A stretch of 64,000 nucleotides of DNA from CAWBUW01 sp963792075 (GCA_963792075.1 CAWBUW010000007.1:744001-808000); one strand, 5' to 3'. Positions 36,533 through 46,253 are shown, counted from the stretch's first letter. Translations and numbers: made by a program. The notes: a model not told the origin generated them from the sequence alone.

Positions 36533-37950
36533 AGAAGTTATTTTCCCAGAAGGGTATCATCCTCAAGGTAAGGGCGAATCTTTATGCGAGCCTGGTAGTG
36601 ACTGGGCCAATGGTTTTAGGTGTGTTGCTGCTCTTGGGCGCGAAATTGATATCCTCTCTGGCAGGTGCCAGCGGTCACCAACAAGACCTGATCATCGTTG
36701 TGATCACTTACTCGTTGTTATTTTCGTTGTTATTGTCCAGCCTACTAATGTTCGTATTGGCTCGATATATCGCCGACACCCTTTATGTTGAAGAATATGG
36801 CCGGATACTGCCATCCATGTATGGTGCTATAACTTTATTGCTAATTATTGGAGCAATCGGCTGGGGGATATTCTTATATCTGAGTAGACTGCCCATATTG
36901 TACAGTGTCTTCTCGTTCATTCTGTTTTGCGAAGGCATCGTCGTGTGGATCCAGGTCAATTACATCACGGCGATTAAGGACTATAAAAAAATCCTGATTG
37001 GATTTATAAGTGGTATTTTTTTCGGGCTTTTGGTCGGTTATCTGTTAATCCTGAGTCATTTTGATATTGTCGCCTCCTTATTAGCAGGAGCTTGTTTTTC
37101 GTATGGGCTTTCAATCAGCCTGTTTACGATCGCTCTCCACGAATACTTTCCAAAAGGGGTTGGTAGCTCATTCAGATTTTTAGAGTGGTTAGAAAAATAC
37201 CCGCCTTTAACTTTTGTTGGATTTTTTACGACACTTGGGATGTTTATACACCTTATGCTAATGTGGGGGAGTCCCTGGGGGGTGCAGGTAGAAGGCTTTT
37301 TCTATCATGCTCCTGCACATGATATTCCCGCACTGTTGGCTTTTGTAACTGGTTTAGTGTCTACGGTCAATTTTGTCACATCTGTAGAAGTTAATGTTTA
37401 TCCCAAATACCGCCGGTATTTCAACCTGTTAAATGGCGAAGGTTCGTTAAGCGATATTGAAAAAGCACACGATGAGATGCTAGACGTATTAAACCAGGAA
37501 CTGCTATATCTCAGCCTGCAGCAAATCATTGTCACGATCATCGCCATCGTCGTGATTGGTGAAGTTCTTTTGTACCTGGGCTTAGGTTTCACATCCGTTA
37601 TGATTGGTCTGTTTAGAGTGCTCTGCATTGGGTACGGGCTGTTCGCCATTGGAAACACGATGATGCTGTTCTTGCTGTATTTCTCACAATACAAAGATGC
37701 GTTTATCACCGCTCTATCATTTCTGGTTGTGAATACGTTAGGGACCTTGTTCACGATCACCCTGCCGGAAGTCTATTACGGTTTTGGTTTTGTGGCTGCT
37801 GGTCTGACCATGTACCTGGTCTCTTTGGTGTTGTTATCAACTTATACCAAAAGAATCGATTACCATATTTTCAGTACCCAACCTATCTTCTTTGTCGAGA
37901 ATCAGGGGATATTGACACGCCTTGCGCGCAGGTTGGATGAAAACGAATAA
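36508..37950 (+). CDS. pelG: PelG, multi-spanning membrane protein for Pel export
   Basis: A 480-residue polytopic protein with about twelve transmembrane helices, a member of the MOP-flippase-related PelG family. It moves the growing polymer across the membrane together with PelF, PelD and PelE. The N-terminal MAGIGFELKKLF is the family hallmark. Further signatures are TGPMVLGVLL, the central SSFRFLEWLEKYPPL and the NVYPKYRRYF segment. The start lies inside the end of pelF, indicating coupled translation. Confidence 0.95.
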   Translation: MAGIGFELKKLFSQKGIILKVRANLYASLVVTGPMVLGVLLLLGAKLISSLAGASGHQQDLIIVVITYSLLFSLLLSSLLMFVLARYIADTLYVEEYGRILPSMYGAITLLLIIGAIGWGIFLYLSRLPILYSVFSFILFCEGIVVWIQVNYITAIKDYKKILIGFISGIFFGLLVGYLLILSHFDIVASLLAGACFSYGLSISLFTIALHEYFPKGVGSSFRFLEWLEKYPPLTFVGFFTTLGMFIHLMLMWGSPWGVQVEGFFYHAPAHDIPALLAFVTGLVSTVNFVTSVEVNVYPKYRRYFNLLNGEGSLSDIEKAHDEMLDVLNQELLYLSLQQIIVTIIAIVVIGEVLLYLGLGFTSVMIGLFRVLCIGYGLFAIGNTMMLFLLYFSQYKDAFITALSFLVVNTLGTLFTITLPEVYYGFGFVAAGLTMYLVSLVLLSTYTKRIDYHIFSTQPIFFVENQGILTRLARRLDENE

Positions 37951-37972
37951 TCCCGAGAATAAATAACCAAAG

Positions 37973-39760
37973 ATGAATAGAATAATCTCCATTATCTTCG
38001 CAATATTAGCCAGTATATTACTCCTGTTAATTTCAGCTATAAGCTTGAAATCAGAAAATAAAGTTGATGAAAACATCAACATATCGACTCTTATTGCAAC
38101 GCCAGAGAATCTAACGACCATTGTCCCGAGCCAAGATATTAATGACCTGCCTTTCCAGGACAATAAGGATATCTATCAATTGGACGCCCCAGGTTCCTTA
38201 GTTTACATGTATGTAACTGTGAGGAAAGGGAATTCCTCTGACAACACAAACCATACCTGGAAAGAAGTCAACGATTTTACGAAATTTTATTTCAGTAACC
38301 TTGCACACGTAGATGTGGGCAAAGCAGAAGCAATTGTTCAATTCGGCAATGAAATGGGACCCCTGCCCGGTGAATTGGGATATGGGGAAGTCGTCCCAAA
38401 TGCGACGATCCAAATTCGAGGGGCATCAACTTCCATGATGCCTCAAAAATCATATAAGATCGAGCTGCGTGACCGGGCTGGAAAATGGCGAGGTCAACAG
38501 ACCATTGCGCTTAATAAGCACATTTTCGACATCACCAGAGTCCGGAACAAGCTTCTATTTGACTTGATGAAGGAAATCCCCAACATGGTGAGCCTGCGGA
38601 CCCAATTTGTCCATCTTTATGTAAAAGATGAGACTACGGATGTTCCAGCAGAGGGATTTGTGGATTACGGCTTGTTTACCCAAATAGAGCAGCCCAACCG
38701 GGCGTTCTTGCGCAATCATCTATTAGATGCGGATGGGCAGCTTTACAAAACTACCTTCTTTGAATTTTTCCGTTACCCGGAACAAATCCGGCTCGCAGAT
38801 GATCCTCAATATGATGAAAATGCTTTTTCCTCCAGATTAGAGATTAAGGGGAATAAAGATCACACAAAGTTGATCCAGATGTTAGACGATGTGAATAACT
38901 ATAATATTCCCATCGAACAAACGTTTGAGAAATATTTTAATTCAGAGAATTATTTCACATGGTTGGCGTTTAACATTCTTGTGGGTAATGTTGATACCCA
39001 AAGTCAAAATTTTTATTTATACAGCCCTAAGAACAGTGAAAAGTGGTATTTTATCCCCTGGGATTATGACACATCACTGGAAAGGTTGGACAGAGAAGTT
39101 TATGGATTGTTTCCTTATGATTATTGGGAGTTCGGCCTGGCTAATTACTGGGGAGTGGTCTTGCACAATCGAATTCTTAGGGTTGATAAGTACAGAGAAA
39201 GTCTTACTTTAAAAATAGAGGAACTGCGGACGTTCTTGACTCCAGGGCGGATCGAAAGCATGTTAAATGTGTATCGCCCGGTGGTTGAGCCCTTTATTTC
39301 ACGAATGCCGGATGTCTATTATTTACCTGGAACCAAGCAAGAATTTGACGTGAAATTTGCTCAAATGCCTTTGGAAATTGAAAATAATTACAAGCTTTAT
39401 TACGAGTCTCTTGAAACACCCATGCCCTTCTTTTTAGGTACGCCAAAGGTCATTGACGGTGAGCTCTATTTTAATTGGGAAGAGTCTTATGATTTCAAAG
39501 CTCAAAATATTAAATATAACCTCGTTGTCAGCAAAGATTGGGAATTTCATGAGATAATTTTCTCGGCATCTATAGAGAACATTACTTCCTATCATATTGA
39601 TTTGCAAGAGTTTGGCACGTATTTCTGGCGGGTTACTGCCACAAACGAAGACGGCAAAATCCAATACCCCTTTGATGATTATATGGATGCAGAAGGCAAG
39701 CCTCATCCTGGAATGAAGTATTTTTATATCACGCCTGATGGTGGGATTCTTGAAGAATGA
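37973..39760 (+). CDS. CotH-like protein kinase-fold protein, membrane-anchored (595 aa)
   Basis: A signal-anchor helix (about residues 5-23) precedes a CotH domain (about 110-450). CotH proteins have a kinase fold and phosphorylate surface proteins in Bacillus. Visible motifs are QIRGASTSMMPQKSYKIEL at the start of the fold, the catalytic-loop-like NVDTQSQNFYLY, and the metal-binding-like WDYDTSL. The C-terminal part (about 490-595) is a fibronectin-type III-like domain (TYFWRVTATNEDG). It overlaps the next gene by 4 bp. CotH, VTC-domain and DUF4956 genes commonly travel together and are often beside pel genes in Gram-positive-type clusters. The substrate is unknown. Confidence 0.85.
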   Translation: MNRIISIIFAILASILLLLISAISLKSENKVDENINISTLIATPENLTTIVPSQDINDLPFQDNKDIYQLDAPGSLVYMYVTVRKGNSSDNTNHTWKEVNDFTKFYFSNLAHVDVGKAEAIVQFGNEMGPLPGELGYGEVVPNATIQIRGASTSMMPQKSYKIELRDRAGKWRGQQTIALNKHIFDITRVRNKLLFDLMKEIPNMVSLRTQFVHLYVKDETTDVPAEGFVDYGLFTQIEQPNRAFLRNHLLDADGQLYKTTFFEFFRYPEQIRLADDPQYDENAFSSRLEIKGNKDHTKLIQMLDDVNNYNIPIEQTFEKYFNSENYFTWLAFNILVGNVDTQSQNFYLYSPKNSEKWYFIPWDYDTSLERLDREVYGLFPYDYWEFGLANYWGVVLHNRILRVDKYRESLTLKIEELRTFLTPGRIESMLNVYRPVVEPFISRMPDVYYLPGTKQEFDVKFAQMPLEIENNYKLYYESLETPMPFFLGTPKVIDGELYFNWEESYDFKAQNIKYNLVVSKDWEFHEIIFSASIENITSYHIDLQEFGTYFWRVTATNEDGKIQYPFDDYMDAEGKPHPGMKYFYITPDGGILEE

Positions 39761-40461
39761 AATTCCGTAACGAGCTGAAATTCCGCCTCAATTTCCTGGA
39801 TTACACTCTTCTTAAATCCAGGCTTGATGCAGTATGTGAAAAAGATAGAAATATTACTTCAGAAGGCTTCTATACGGTTAGGAGTTTGTATTTTGATGAT
39901 TATATTAATTCTGCCTATAATGAAAAGATGACGGGGGTAATAAGCCGGCAGAAATTCCGGATTCGCATCTATAATTACTCCGATCAGTTCATCCATCTCG
40001 AAAGAAAAATCAAGTCAAACCAATATATTTATAAGCAGACCTCCCAATTGACCCGCAACCAGGTATATGACATCCTTGATGGTCAGTATGAATTTCTTCT
40101 GCAAAGTAATGACAATCTTCAGAAATTGTTTTACTACGAGTGTGTGGCGAATCTACTCCGGCCCAGAGTCGTAGTAGATTATGAACGTGAACCTTATATA
40201 TCTGAAGTAGGTCAACTGCGGATTACATTTGATCGCAACATTCGCGCCGGTGAAATGGGATTCGATATTTTTGATCCGGATATGCCGATGATTGAGGCTT
40301 TGAGTCCGGGTTTAGTGGTCATGGAAGTTAAATATGTCGATGTATTATCCAATATGATACGCCGCTTATTGCCGGCAAAAGCATCGGAATACAGTGCGAT
40401 TTCCAAGTATATCCTTTGCTGCGATCTGACGATGCATAAAAGGTATTCTTATTCTGAATAA
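39757..40461 (+). CDS. VTC-domain (polyphosphate polymerase-like) protein
   Basis: The 234-residue protein consists of a single VTC tunnel domain as in the catalytic subunit of yeast Vtc4. Basic and acidic residues that line the tunnel are visible in RNELKFRL, YTVRSLYFDD, KFRIRIYN, LERKIK and MEVKYVD near the C-terminus. It could make polyphosphate from ATP, or bind triphosphate-like ligands. No membrane segment is present. It is coupled by ATGA overlap to the CotH gene and followed after 12 bp by DUF4956. The association suggests that a phosphate polymer or phosphorylation is tied to matrix assembly, which is inference. Confidence 0.87.
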   Translation: MKFRNELKFRLNFLDYTLLKSRLDAVCEKDRNITSEGFYTVRSLYFDDYINSAYNEKMTGVISRQKFRIRIYNYSDQFIHLERKIKSNQYIYKQTSQLTRNQVYDILDGQYEFLLQSNDNLQKLFYYECVANLLRPRVVVDYEREPYISEVGQLRITFDRNIRAGEMGFDIFDPDMPMIEALSPGLVVMEVKYVDVLSNMIRRLLPAKASEYSAISKYILCCDLTMHKRYSYSE

Positions 40462-40473
40462 AAGGGAACAACT

Positions 40474-41139
40474 ATGCTAGAAGAATTATTAGGTTACCTG
40501 CAGTTTGATTTTGCGGATGCGCTCAATACGCTCACGCCCATTATTATTGCATTGATTGCCGCCTATTTAATGGGCATTTTGATCCATTTTGTTTATCGAA
40601 AATCGTTTCGAGGTGTTGTTTATAACCACACATTTGCTGTGTCGCTCGCGGCAATGACGGTTTTGACTACCATGATCACGCTGGCAATCAGCTCCAATAT
40701 CGCCCTTTCTTTGGGTATGGTGGGTGCGCTAAGTATTGTCCGCTACCGTACTGCGATTAAAGACCCCGTGGATATTCTGTACCTGTTTTGGGCAGTTGCC
40801 TCTGGGATCACGATTGGCGCAAAATTACATTACCTGGCTTTGGTTGGTGCTATCAGTGTGATTATTCTGTTGATGACCATAAGCCGGACCGACCCAAGAA
40901 ATATGATCTACATCCTCGTGATCCATTATTCGGGTGGAGATATTGGGGATGAGCTCCGCCGGATTTTGCGCGGAAAGAACTATAAGATTAAATCTAAGAC
41001 AGTTAGAAAAGATACGGTAGAGTTAGCGGTAGAGCTCCAAGTGAAAGGCGATAACCTGGCATTTTTCGACGCCATCAATAGCCTGCCTGCCGTAAAGGAT
41101 GCATCATTGATCCAGTACTCTGGGGAATTCAATCCATAA
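40474..41139 (+). CDS. DUF4956 membrane protein
   Basis: A 221-residue protein with an N-terminal membrane part of about four helices (about residues 20-145) and a small C-terminal ferredoxin-like cytoplasmic domain (about 150-221). The family signature GMVGALSIVRYRTAIKDP is clear and resembles the start of MgtC-like or magnesium-transport folds. It regularly sits beside CotH and VTC-domain genes. Its molecular role is unknown; an ion- or phosphate-linked membrane partner of the VTC protein would fit. Confidence 0.88.
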   Translation: MLEELLGYLQFDFADALNTLTPIIIALIAAYLMGILIHFVYRKSFRGVVYNHTFAVSLAAMTVLTTMITLAISSNIALSLGMVGALSIVRYRTAIKDPVDILYLFWAVASGITIGAKLHYLALVGAISVIILLMTISRTDPRNMIYILVIHYSGGDIGDELRRILRGKNYKIKSKTVRKDTVELAVELQVKGDNLAFFDAINSLPAVKDASLIQYSGEFNP

Positions 41140-41150
41140 TCAGGTTCCCC

Positions 41151-42626
41151 ATGTATTTAGAGGCCAGGCGAAGGAGTGAAAGAAGAAAACTCCCAATTCT
41201 CAGCATCCTGTTTGTTTTAAGTATAGTAACAGTACTATATTTCTATATCTATCTATTAGCCAATCCGATCAATCAAACGCACATCTATCCTTTAACCTCT
41301 GAACCGATTGCCAATCCGCTGATGGGGTGGGCGCCGTGGGCAACCATAGAAGAAAGTAAGCAGCCACACACATTGGTATATGCGGATTTAACCTGGAGAG
41401 AATTCGAGCCCCAAGAAGGGGTACATGATTTTTCATTTTTCGAGAAGAAAAACCAAATCCCAATGTGGACGAGCGAGGGAAAACGAATCGTGTTTCGATT
41501 CGTCCTGGATAAACCGGGTGAAGAAAATCACCTTGATATTCCGGATTGGTTGTACGAAAAAATCGGTCGAGATGGTGATTTTTACAACGGGGCTTTTGGT
41601 AGTGGTTTCAGCCCCAATTACGCGAATCCTGTGTTAATTGAATACCATCGCAAAGCAATTGCAGAATTAGGAAAAAAGTACGAACAAAGTAATCTGATTG
41701 CTTACATCGAGCTGGGAAGTTTGGGGCATTGGGGGGAATGGCATGTAGATCTCGAAGCTGGGATTCGACCGTTGCCGCCTGAATTCGTCCGTGATTTATA
41801 TGTCCAACATTATAAGGATGCTTTTCCAAACACACATTTGCTGATGAGACGCCCTTTTTCCATCGCTGCTCAAATGAACCTGGGGTTGTATAACGACATG
41901 ACAGCAGAATATTCTGCTACGGCCATCTGGCTTGATTGGATCAAGAATGGAGGCGAATTCACACAAACAGGTGAAAAGAATGGGCTTGTTCCGATGCCCG
42001 ATGGTTGGAAAGTGGCACCCATTGGGGGGGAGCAGTCAACTAGTTTGCAGATTGAAGACGTTTATGGTCGGAATTTGGATTTAACTCTTCAATTATTGAC
42101 TAATTCACATACAACATTCATCGGACCTGGGGGGCCGTTAGAGTCAAAAGAAGCGGAGGTTTTCCAGGATCAGATCAATCGGGTATTGTCTACCATTGGA
42201 TATAGGTTGTATGTTGATAAAATGCAAATGCCAACAAGTGTTCGAATTTGTAATTACTTGAAAGGGTCGATTGCATTCGGCAATAAGGGTATCGCTCCTA
42301 TTTATTACAATTGGCCTACCAAACTCTACTTATTTGATGAAAACCAGACCATGCTATCTTCTTACCCGTTGGAAGTTGATCTACGCAAAATACTTCCTGG
42401 TGATCGCCATAAAGTAAGTTTTTCTTTACCACTAAACCAATTCAGGGATGGAAGATACACTCTTGGGATCGCAATTGTGGATCCGAATACAAACCAACCA
42501 GCGGTGAAGTTTGCCATGAGAAACAGCAGACATGACCTGATATTTGCTCTCGGTTCCTTTGAGATCAAAAAGTCTGATTCGGGGACATGGCTTGCTCAGA
42601 TCCCCGGAATTTGCAAAAGCCGGTAA
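41151..42626 (+). CDS. DUF4832-type secreted protein with TIM-barrel-like domain (491 aa)
   Basis: A membrane-anchor helix (about residues 14-35) is followed by an extracytoplasmic region. Residues about 50-330 look like a glycoside-hydrolase-type barrel: NPLMGWAPW, TWREFEPQEGVHDF, IAYIELGSLGHWGEWH and DMTAEYSATA. Residues about 350-480 form a beta-sandwich with the DUF4832 pattern. The acidic residues in the EWH and ELG strands could be catalytic. As last gene of the pel block, it may be the polymer hydrolase that the PelA N-terminal domain supplies in other bacteria. That is inference; no assay exists in the sequence. Confidence 0.75.
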   Translation: MYLEARRRSERRKLPILSILFVLSIVTVLYFYIYLLANPINQTHIYPLTSEPIANPLMGWAPWATIEESKQPHTLVYADLTWREFEPQEGVHDFSFFEKKNQIPMWTSEGKRIVFRFVLDKPGEENHLDIPDWLYEKIGRDGDFYNGAFGSGFSPNYANPVLIEYHRKAIAELGKKYEQSNLIAYIELGSLGHWGEWHVDLEAGIRPLPPEFVRDLYVQHYKDAFPNTHLLMRRPFSIAAQMNLGLYNDMTAEYSATAIWLDWIKNGGEFTQTGEKNGLVPMPDGWKVAPIGGEQSTSLQIEDVYGRNLDLTLQLLTNSHTTFIGPGGPLESKEAEVFQDQINRVLSTIGYRLYVDKMQMPTSVRICNYLKGSIAFGNKGIAPIYYNWPTKLYLFDENQTMLSSYPLEVDLRKILPGDRHKVSFSLPLNQFRDGRYTLGIAIVDPNTNQPAVKFAMRNSRHDLIFALGSFEIKKSDSGTWLAQIPGICKSR

Positions 42627-42680
42627 AATATATGAGACCCTTCAAATGGATCGAAACTCAATTCTGAATAGTAGGTGACT

Positions 42681-42890
42681 ATGGATATCTCCACATTCGA
42701 TCTTCCAAAACTACTCCCCCTTCTGATCCCTATTCTGATCATCCAAATAGGGCTGCAAATCTGGGCTTTGATTGATCTCTACCGTCAGCCCGTGAGCAAG
42801 GGCCCAAAGTGGATTTGGGTCTTGGTGATCTTGCTGTTAGAGATCCTAGGTCCAGTGGTCTATTTCCTGTTTGGTAAACGAGAAGCCTGA
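42681..42890 (+). CDS. Small PLDc_N-like membrane protein (69 aa)
   Basis: It has two transmembrane helices with the pattern LIDLYRQPVSKGPKWIWV between them and LGPVVYFLFGKRE at the end, as in the PLDc_N (phospholipase D/nuclease N-terminal) family. These are small membrane proteins often found beside ABC exporters. ATG 42681 is chosen over GTG 42675, because AGG lies five bases before it. It ends two bases before the ABC ATPase start, so it belongs to that operon. Confidence 0.8.
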   Translation: MDISTFDLPKLLPLLIPILIIQIGLQIWALIDLYRQPVSKGPKWIWVLVILLLEILGPVVYFLFGKREA

Positions 42891-42892
42891 GC

Positions 42893-43858
42893 ATGACAGA
42901 TCCTTCTGCAAACACCGTAAATACGCCGGGATCTGCGGCGATTTTATGTGAGCATTTGACGCGCTATTATGGGGAAGTAAAAGCCGTCGAGAGTCTTGAC
43001 CTGGCAGTTCCTTATGGTTCAATATTTGGATTCTTAGGGCGCAATGGCGCCGGAAAAACCACGACGATCCGCATGGTAACTGGTCTGGCACACCCTACTA
43101 CTGGGCGCGCCTGGGTCGCTGGGATAGAAACGACCGCTGCAGACAGCTCTGCAAGACGCATGTTTGGCTATCTGCCTCAAAGTCCAGCGTTCTATAACTG
43201 GATGACACCTGTGGAATATTTGACCTATTGTGCGCGCTTGTTCGATCTTTCCTCCAGCCAGCTAAAGCTCCGCATGGACGAAATGCTTACCCTAGCTGGC
43301 TTGACCGAAGCTGCTCGCAGGCGGATTGGTGGGTTTTCAGGGGGGATGCTGCAGCGCCTGGGGATTGCTCAAGCCATGATCCATAATCCACCTGTTCTGA
43401 TCCTGGACGAACCCACCAGCGCCCTGGATCCTGCCGGGCGTTACGAAGTGTTGGATCTGATCGATCACTTGCGAGGCCGGGTGACTGTATTCCTGTCCAG
43501 CCATATCCTGGCGGACATCGAACGAGTATGTGACACCGTTGCGATTATCCGCTCGGGGCGACTGGAGTTGGTCGCGGACCGAGAAGAGCTGCTGCAGCGC
43601 TATACTGCAAATATTGTCGAGCTGGAGGTAAACTCCGCTGACTTGCCTGTCCTACAATCTTTCGCCCATTCCCTCTCGGACCTTCCCTGGGTGCTGGAGG
43701 CTGGGTTCGAGAAAAACACCTTATGTATTAAAGTCAACGACCATTCGCTTGCCCGCCGCTCGATTGTTCCCCTGGCGGTCGAACACGGGTTGGTCCTGAA
43801 CCGTCTGGAATGGGTTCATCCCACACTTGAAGAAATCTTTTTGAAGGTCAGTGCCTGA
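42893..43858 (+). CDS. ABC-2 type exporter ATP-binding protein
   Basis: A 321-residue ATPase. Walker A is GRNGAGKTT, the signature is FSGGMLQRLGIAQ, Walker B is PVLILDEPTSALDP and the switch histidine is in LSSHIL. A C-terminal regulatory part (about 225-321), common in drug or Na+ exporters of the CcmA/NatA type, follows. It overlaps the permease gene by one base (TGATG). With the fused permease it should form an exporter. The cargo is unknown. Confidence 0.93.
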   Translation: MTDPSANTVNTPGSAAILCEHLTRYYGEVKAVESLDLAVPYGSIFGFLGRNGAGKTTTIRMVTGLAHPTTGRAWVAGIETTAADSSARRMFGYLPQSPAFYNWMTPVEYLTYCARLFDLSSSQLKLRMDEMLTLAGLTEAARRRIGGFSGGMLQRLGIAQAMIHNPPVLILDEPTSALDPAGRYEVLDLIDHLRGRVTVFLSSHILADIERVCDTVAIIRSGRLELVADREELLQRYTANIVELEVNSADLPVLQSFAHSLSDLPWVLEAGFEKNTLCIKVNDHSLARRSIVPLAVEHGLVLNRLEWVHPTLEEIFLKVSA

Positions 43859-45447
43859 TGACGACGTCACTTATTGCAGCTTATTCAGTCTCTATTCTCC
43901 TGATGATTATCTTGCCGGTAATCCTGCCGGTCCTATGGCGGCGCCGGATTCAAGTGCCCTGGCTGCTATTTTGCGCCGGGATGCTCACATTTACGGTATC
44001 CCAGATTGTTCATTTACCCTTGAATAAATGGCTAAGTAACCTTGGCATTCTTGGCCAACCGGGTGTTGAAAATTCACCTCCTCTCTGGCAGATTGCCTTA
44101 GTTTTGGGCTTGACGGCTGGCATTTGTGAAGAACTGGCTCGTGCCGGAGGATACTTACTGATGCGGCGGGTCAGGTCGCCTTTCGAAGGCGTCATGGTAG
44201 GCTTGGGACATGGCGGCATCGAAGCCATGGTTTTTGGCGGCGTGCTCACTGCGGCAACCCTCAGCTCATTGGCACCGTTGATTGGCCAGGATCTCACTCA
44301 GCTTGGCCTTTCTCCAGTACAGCTTTCCGCCCTTGAAGCTCAACTTACAGCTTTCACCTCCTCTCCTTTGTTTGCGATTTTTCCATTGTTAGAGCGCCTG
44401 GTCGCCATTTCAATCCATGTTGTATTCTCTCTGCTTGTCTTGCAGGCTTTCCGCAAGAAAAATCCCGGCTATTTGATCCTGGCGATTGTTTATCACGCCT
44501 TGGTCGATGCGGCTGCGGTTTATTTCGTCCAGCAGATTAAGAATCCGCTGCTCACCGAATTGGCTTTTACCCTCGCCTGCGTTCCGGGATGGATCTGGGC
44601 GCTGTGGATGCTGCGCGGCGAGGGCTTGTTTAGACTCTCTCCTCATGCAGCGCCTGTGCAAAAAGAACTTAAGATTCTATGGCTGGCTTTTCGTAAAGAG
44701 ATTCTTCAGCAGTGGCGCACCCGGCGATTGTTAGCGATTGTCGCCGCCTTTGGTGTTTTTGGGATGACCTCGCCTTTGTTGGCTTATTTTATGCCGGAAA
44801 TGTTCAAAGCTATCCCTGGAGCTGAACAGTTTGCCGGGATGATTCCGACGCCCACTCAAGCAGATGCGCTTGGCCAATATGTCAAAAACATCTCTCAATT
44901 TGGTTTTCTACTGGCGATCCTGTTAGGGATGAGCGATGTTGCCGGTGAAAAAGAACGCGGCACCGCCAGCATGATCCTCAGTAAGCCCATGCCGCGCTGG
45001 GCTTTTATTACGAGTAAATTCTTAGCTCAGCTCGCGGCTTTCTTGATTGGATTTGTGATTGCCTGGGTTGGCGGGTATTTTTACACCCTGTTCCTATTCG
45101 AGCCATCCGATCCGCTTCTGATGGCAAATCAGTTTGTCTGGATTAACCTGCTCTTGTTTGCGTGGTTATCCGTTTATGTGACCATCACCCTCATCAGCAG
45201 CGTGCTTGCCCCCAGCACCAGCGCTGCCGGTGGCATTGCTGTGGTTGGAGCCGTCCTGATGATGGTGGGAGGAACTGTTCCGCAGGTCAGTTATCTTCTT
45301 CCTGGAGCTCTAACCAGTTGGGCGAACCAGCTTGCCTTGGCTGCTGAAGTGCCGTTCAACGGTGGAGCATTAGCAATCAGCATCGTGATCGCTCTCGTTG
45401 GATTGGTGATCTCGATTGCCTTCTTTGAGCATCAGGAATTTGCATGA
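43858..45447 (+). CDS. Fusion of YhfC-type intramembrane domain and ABC-2 permease (529 aa)
   Basis: Residues 1-255 form a seven- to eight-helix YhfC-like domain, related to CPBP-type intramembrane proteases. The expected charged residues are present: EELARAGGYLLM, GHGGIEAMVFGG, a His in SIHVVFSLLV and YHALVDAAAVY. Residues about 270-529 are a complete ABC-2 permease with FRKEILQQWRTRR, the family motif EKERGTASMILSKPMPRWAF and five to six helices. The two halves are in one unbroken frame. The ATPase gene precedes it by overlap. The fusion could mean that a protease matures an exported peptide, or that the YhfC part is now structural. Confidence 0.85.
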   Translation: MTTSLIAAYSVSILLMIILPVILPVLWRRRIQVPWLLFCAGMLTFTVSQIVHLPLNKWLSNLGILGQPGVENSPPLWQIALVLGLTAGICEELARAGGYLLMRRVRSPFEGVMVGLGHGGIEAMVFGGVLTAATLSSLAPLIGQDLTQLGLSPVQLSALEAQLTAFTSSPLFAIFPLLERLVAISIHVVFSLLVLQAFRKKNPGYLILAIVYHALVDAAAVYFVQQIKNPLLTELAFTLACVPGWIWALWMLRGEGLFRLSPHAAPVQKELKILWLAFRKEILQQWRTRRLLAIVAAFGVFGMTSPLLAYFMPEMFKAIPGAEQFAGMIPTPTQADALGQYVKNISQFGFLLAILLGMSDVAGEKERGTASMILSKPMPRWAFITSKFLAQLAAFLIGFVIAWVGGYFYTLFLFEPSDPLLMANQFVWINLLLFAWLSVYVTITLISSVLAPSTSAAGGIAVVGAVLMMVGGTVPQVSYLLPGALTSWANQLALAAEVPFNGGALAISIVIALVGLVISIAFFEHQEFA

Positions 45448-46241
45448 GCCCTGAGCTTGGATTGAGCCAACACACTCTGTATTATTTAGAACAGCAGCCT
45501 CAAGCCGCTCGACAGGTCCTACTGCTGCATGGTCTGGGTGCAACCAGTGATTCCTGGCTCTTTCAAACCCCGCCTTTGATCGCAGCCGGGTTCCGGGTCG
45601 TGGCGCCGGACGCACGCAGTTTTGGCAAATCCACGTATCCCGGACGTACATCGATACGCGCCATGGCAGAGGATTTTGTTCACCTCCTCGATCACCTTCA
45701 AATCGCACATACGGATGTGGTGGGCATTTCGATGGGTGGTACCCTGGCATTGCAATTGGCCCTGGATTATCCCAATCGCATCGATCGCCTGGTGTTGGTT
45801 AATACTTTTGCCGGTCTGCGCCCCAAAAGCTTGAAGGTCTGGGGTTATTTTCTCTACCGGTTTATCCTGGTCCACACGGTTGGCCTGGATCAGCAGGCGC
45901 GTTTTGTCGCCCAAAGAATATTTCCCAAGCCAGAACAAGAAATTCTGCGCCGAGAGTTGATTGCCCAGGTAAGCCAGGCTTCCCCGGCAGGGTATCGTGC
46001 CACCATGCGTGCGTTAGGGCTGTTGGATATAACCTCACGCCTGGGAGAAATACACTGCCCCACATTGGTCATTACCGGAGAACAGGATTCGACAGTACCG
46101 CCAGATGTTCAGAATATCCTTGTCCACAGCATCCCCGGCGCTTCACAAGAGATTATTCCAGGTGCCGGTCATGCTGTTTCTGTCGAGAAGCCAGATGAGT
46201 TTAACCGCATCCTCCTGGCTTTTTTGTCTGATAGGAATTGA
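45444..46241 (+). CDS. Alpha/beta-hydrolase (265 aa)
   Basis: A standard single-domain serine hydrolase fold. The oxyanion loop is LLHGLGAT, the nucleophile serine is in VGISMGGT, the acid is in TGEQDSTVP, and the histidine is in PGAGHAVSVEKP. A short cap lies between residues about 125 and 190. It resembles 3-oxoadipate enol-lactone hydrolase or esterase-type proteins, but the substrate cannot be read. It overlaps the permease stop as ATGA and precedes the thiolase by 12 bp. Confidence 0.87.
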   Translation: MSPELGLSQHTLYYLEQQPQAARQVLLLHGLGATSDSWLFQTPPLIAAGFRVVAPDARSFGKSTYPGRTSIRAMAEDFVHLLDHLQIAHTDVVGISMGGTLALQLALDYPNRIDRLVLVNTFAGLRPKSLKVWGYFLYRFILVHTVGLDQQARFVAQRIFPKPEQEILRRELIAQVSQASPAGYRATMRALGLLDITSRLGEIHCPTLVITGEQDSTVPPDVQNILVHSIPGASQEIIPGAGHAVSVEKPDEFNRILLAFLSDRN

Positions 46242-46253
46242 ACGAGGTTAGTT

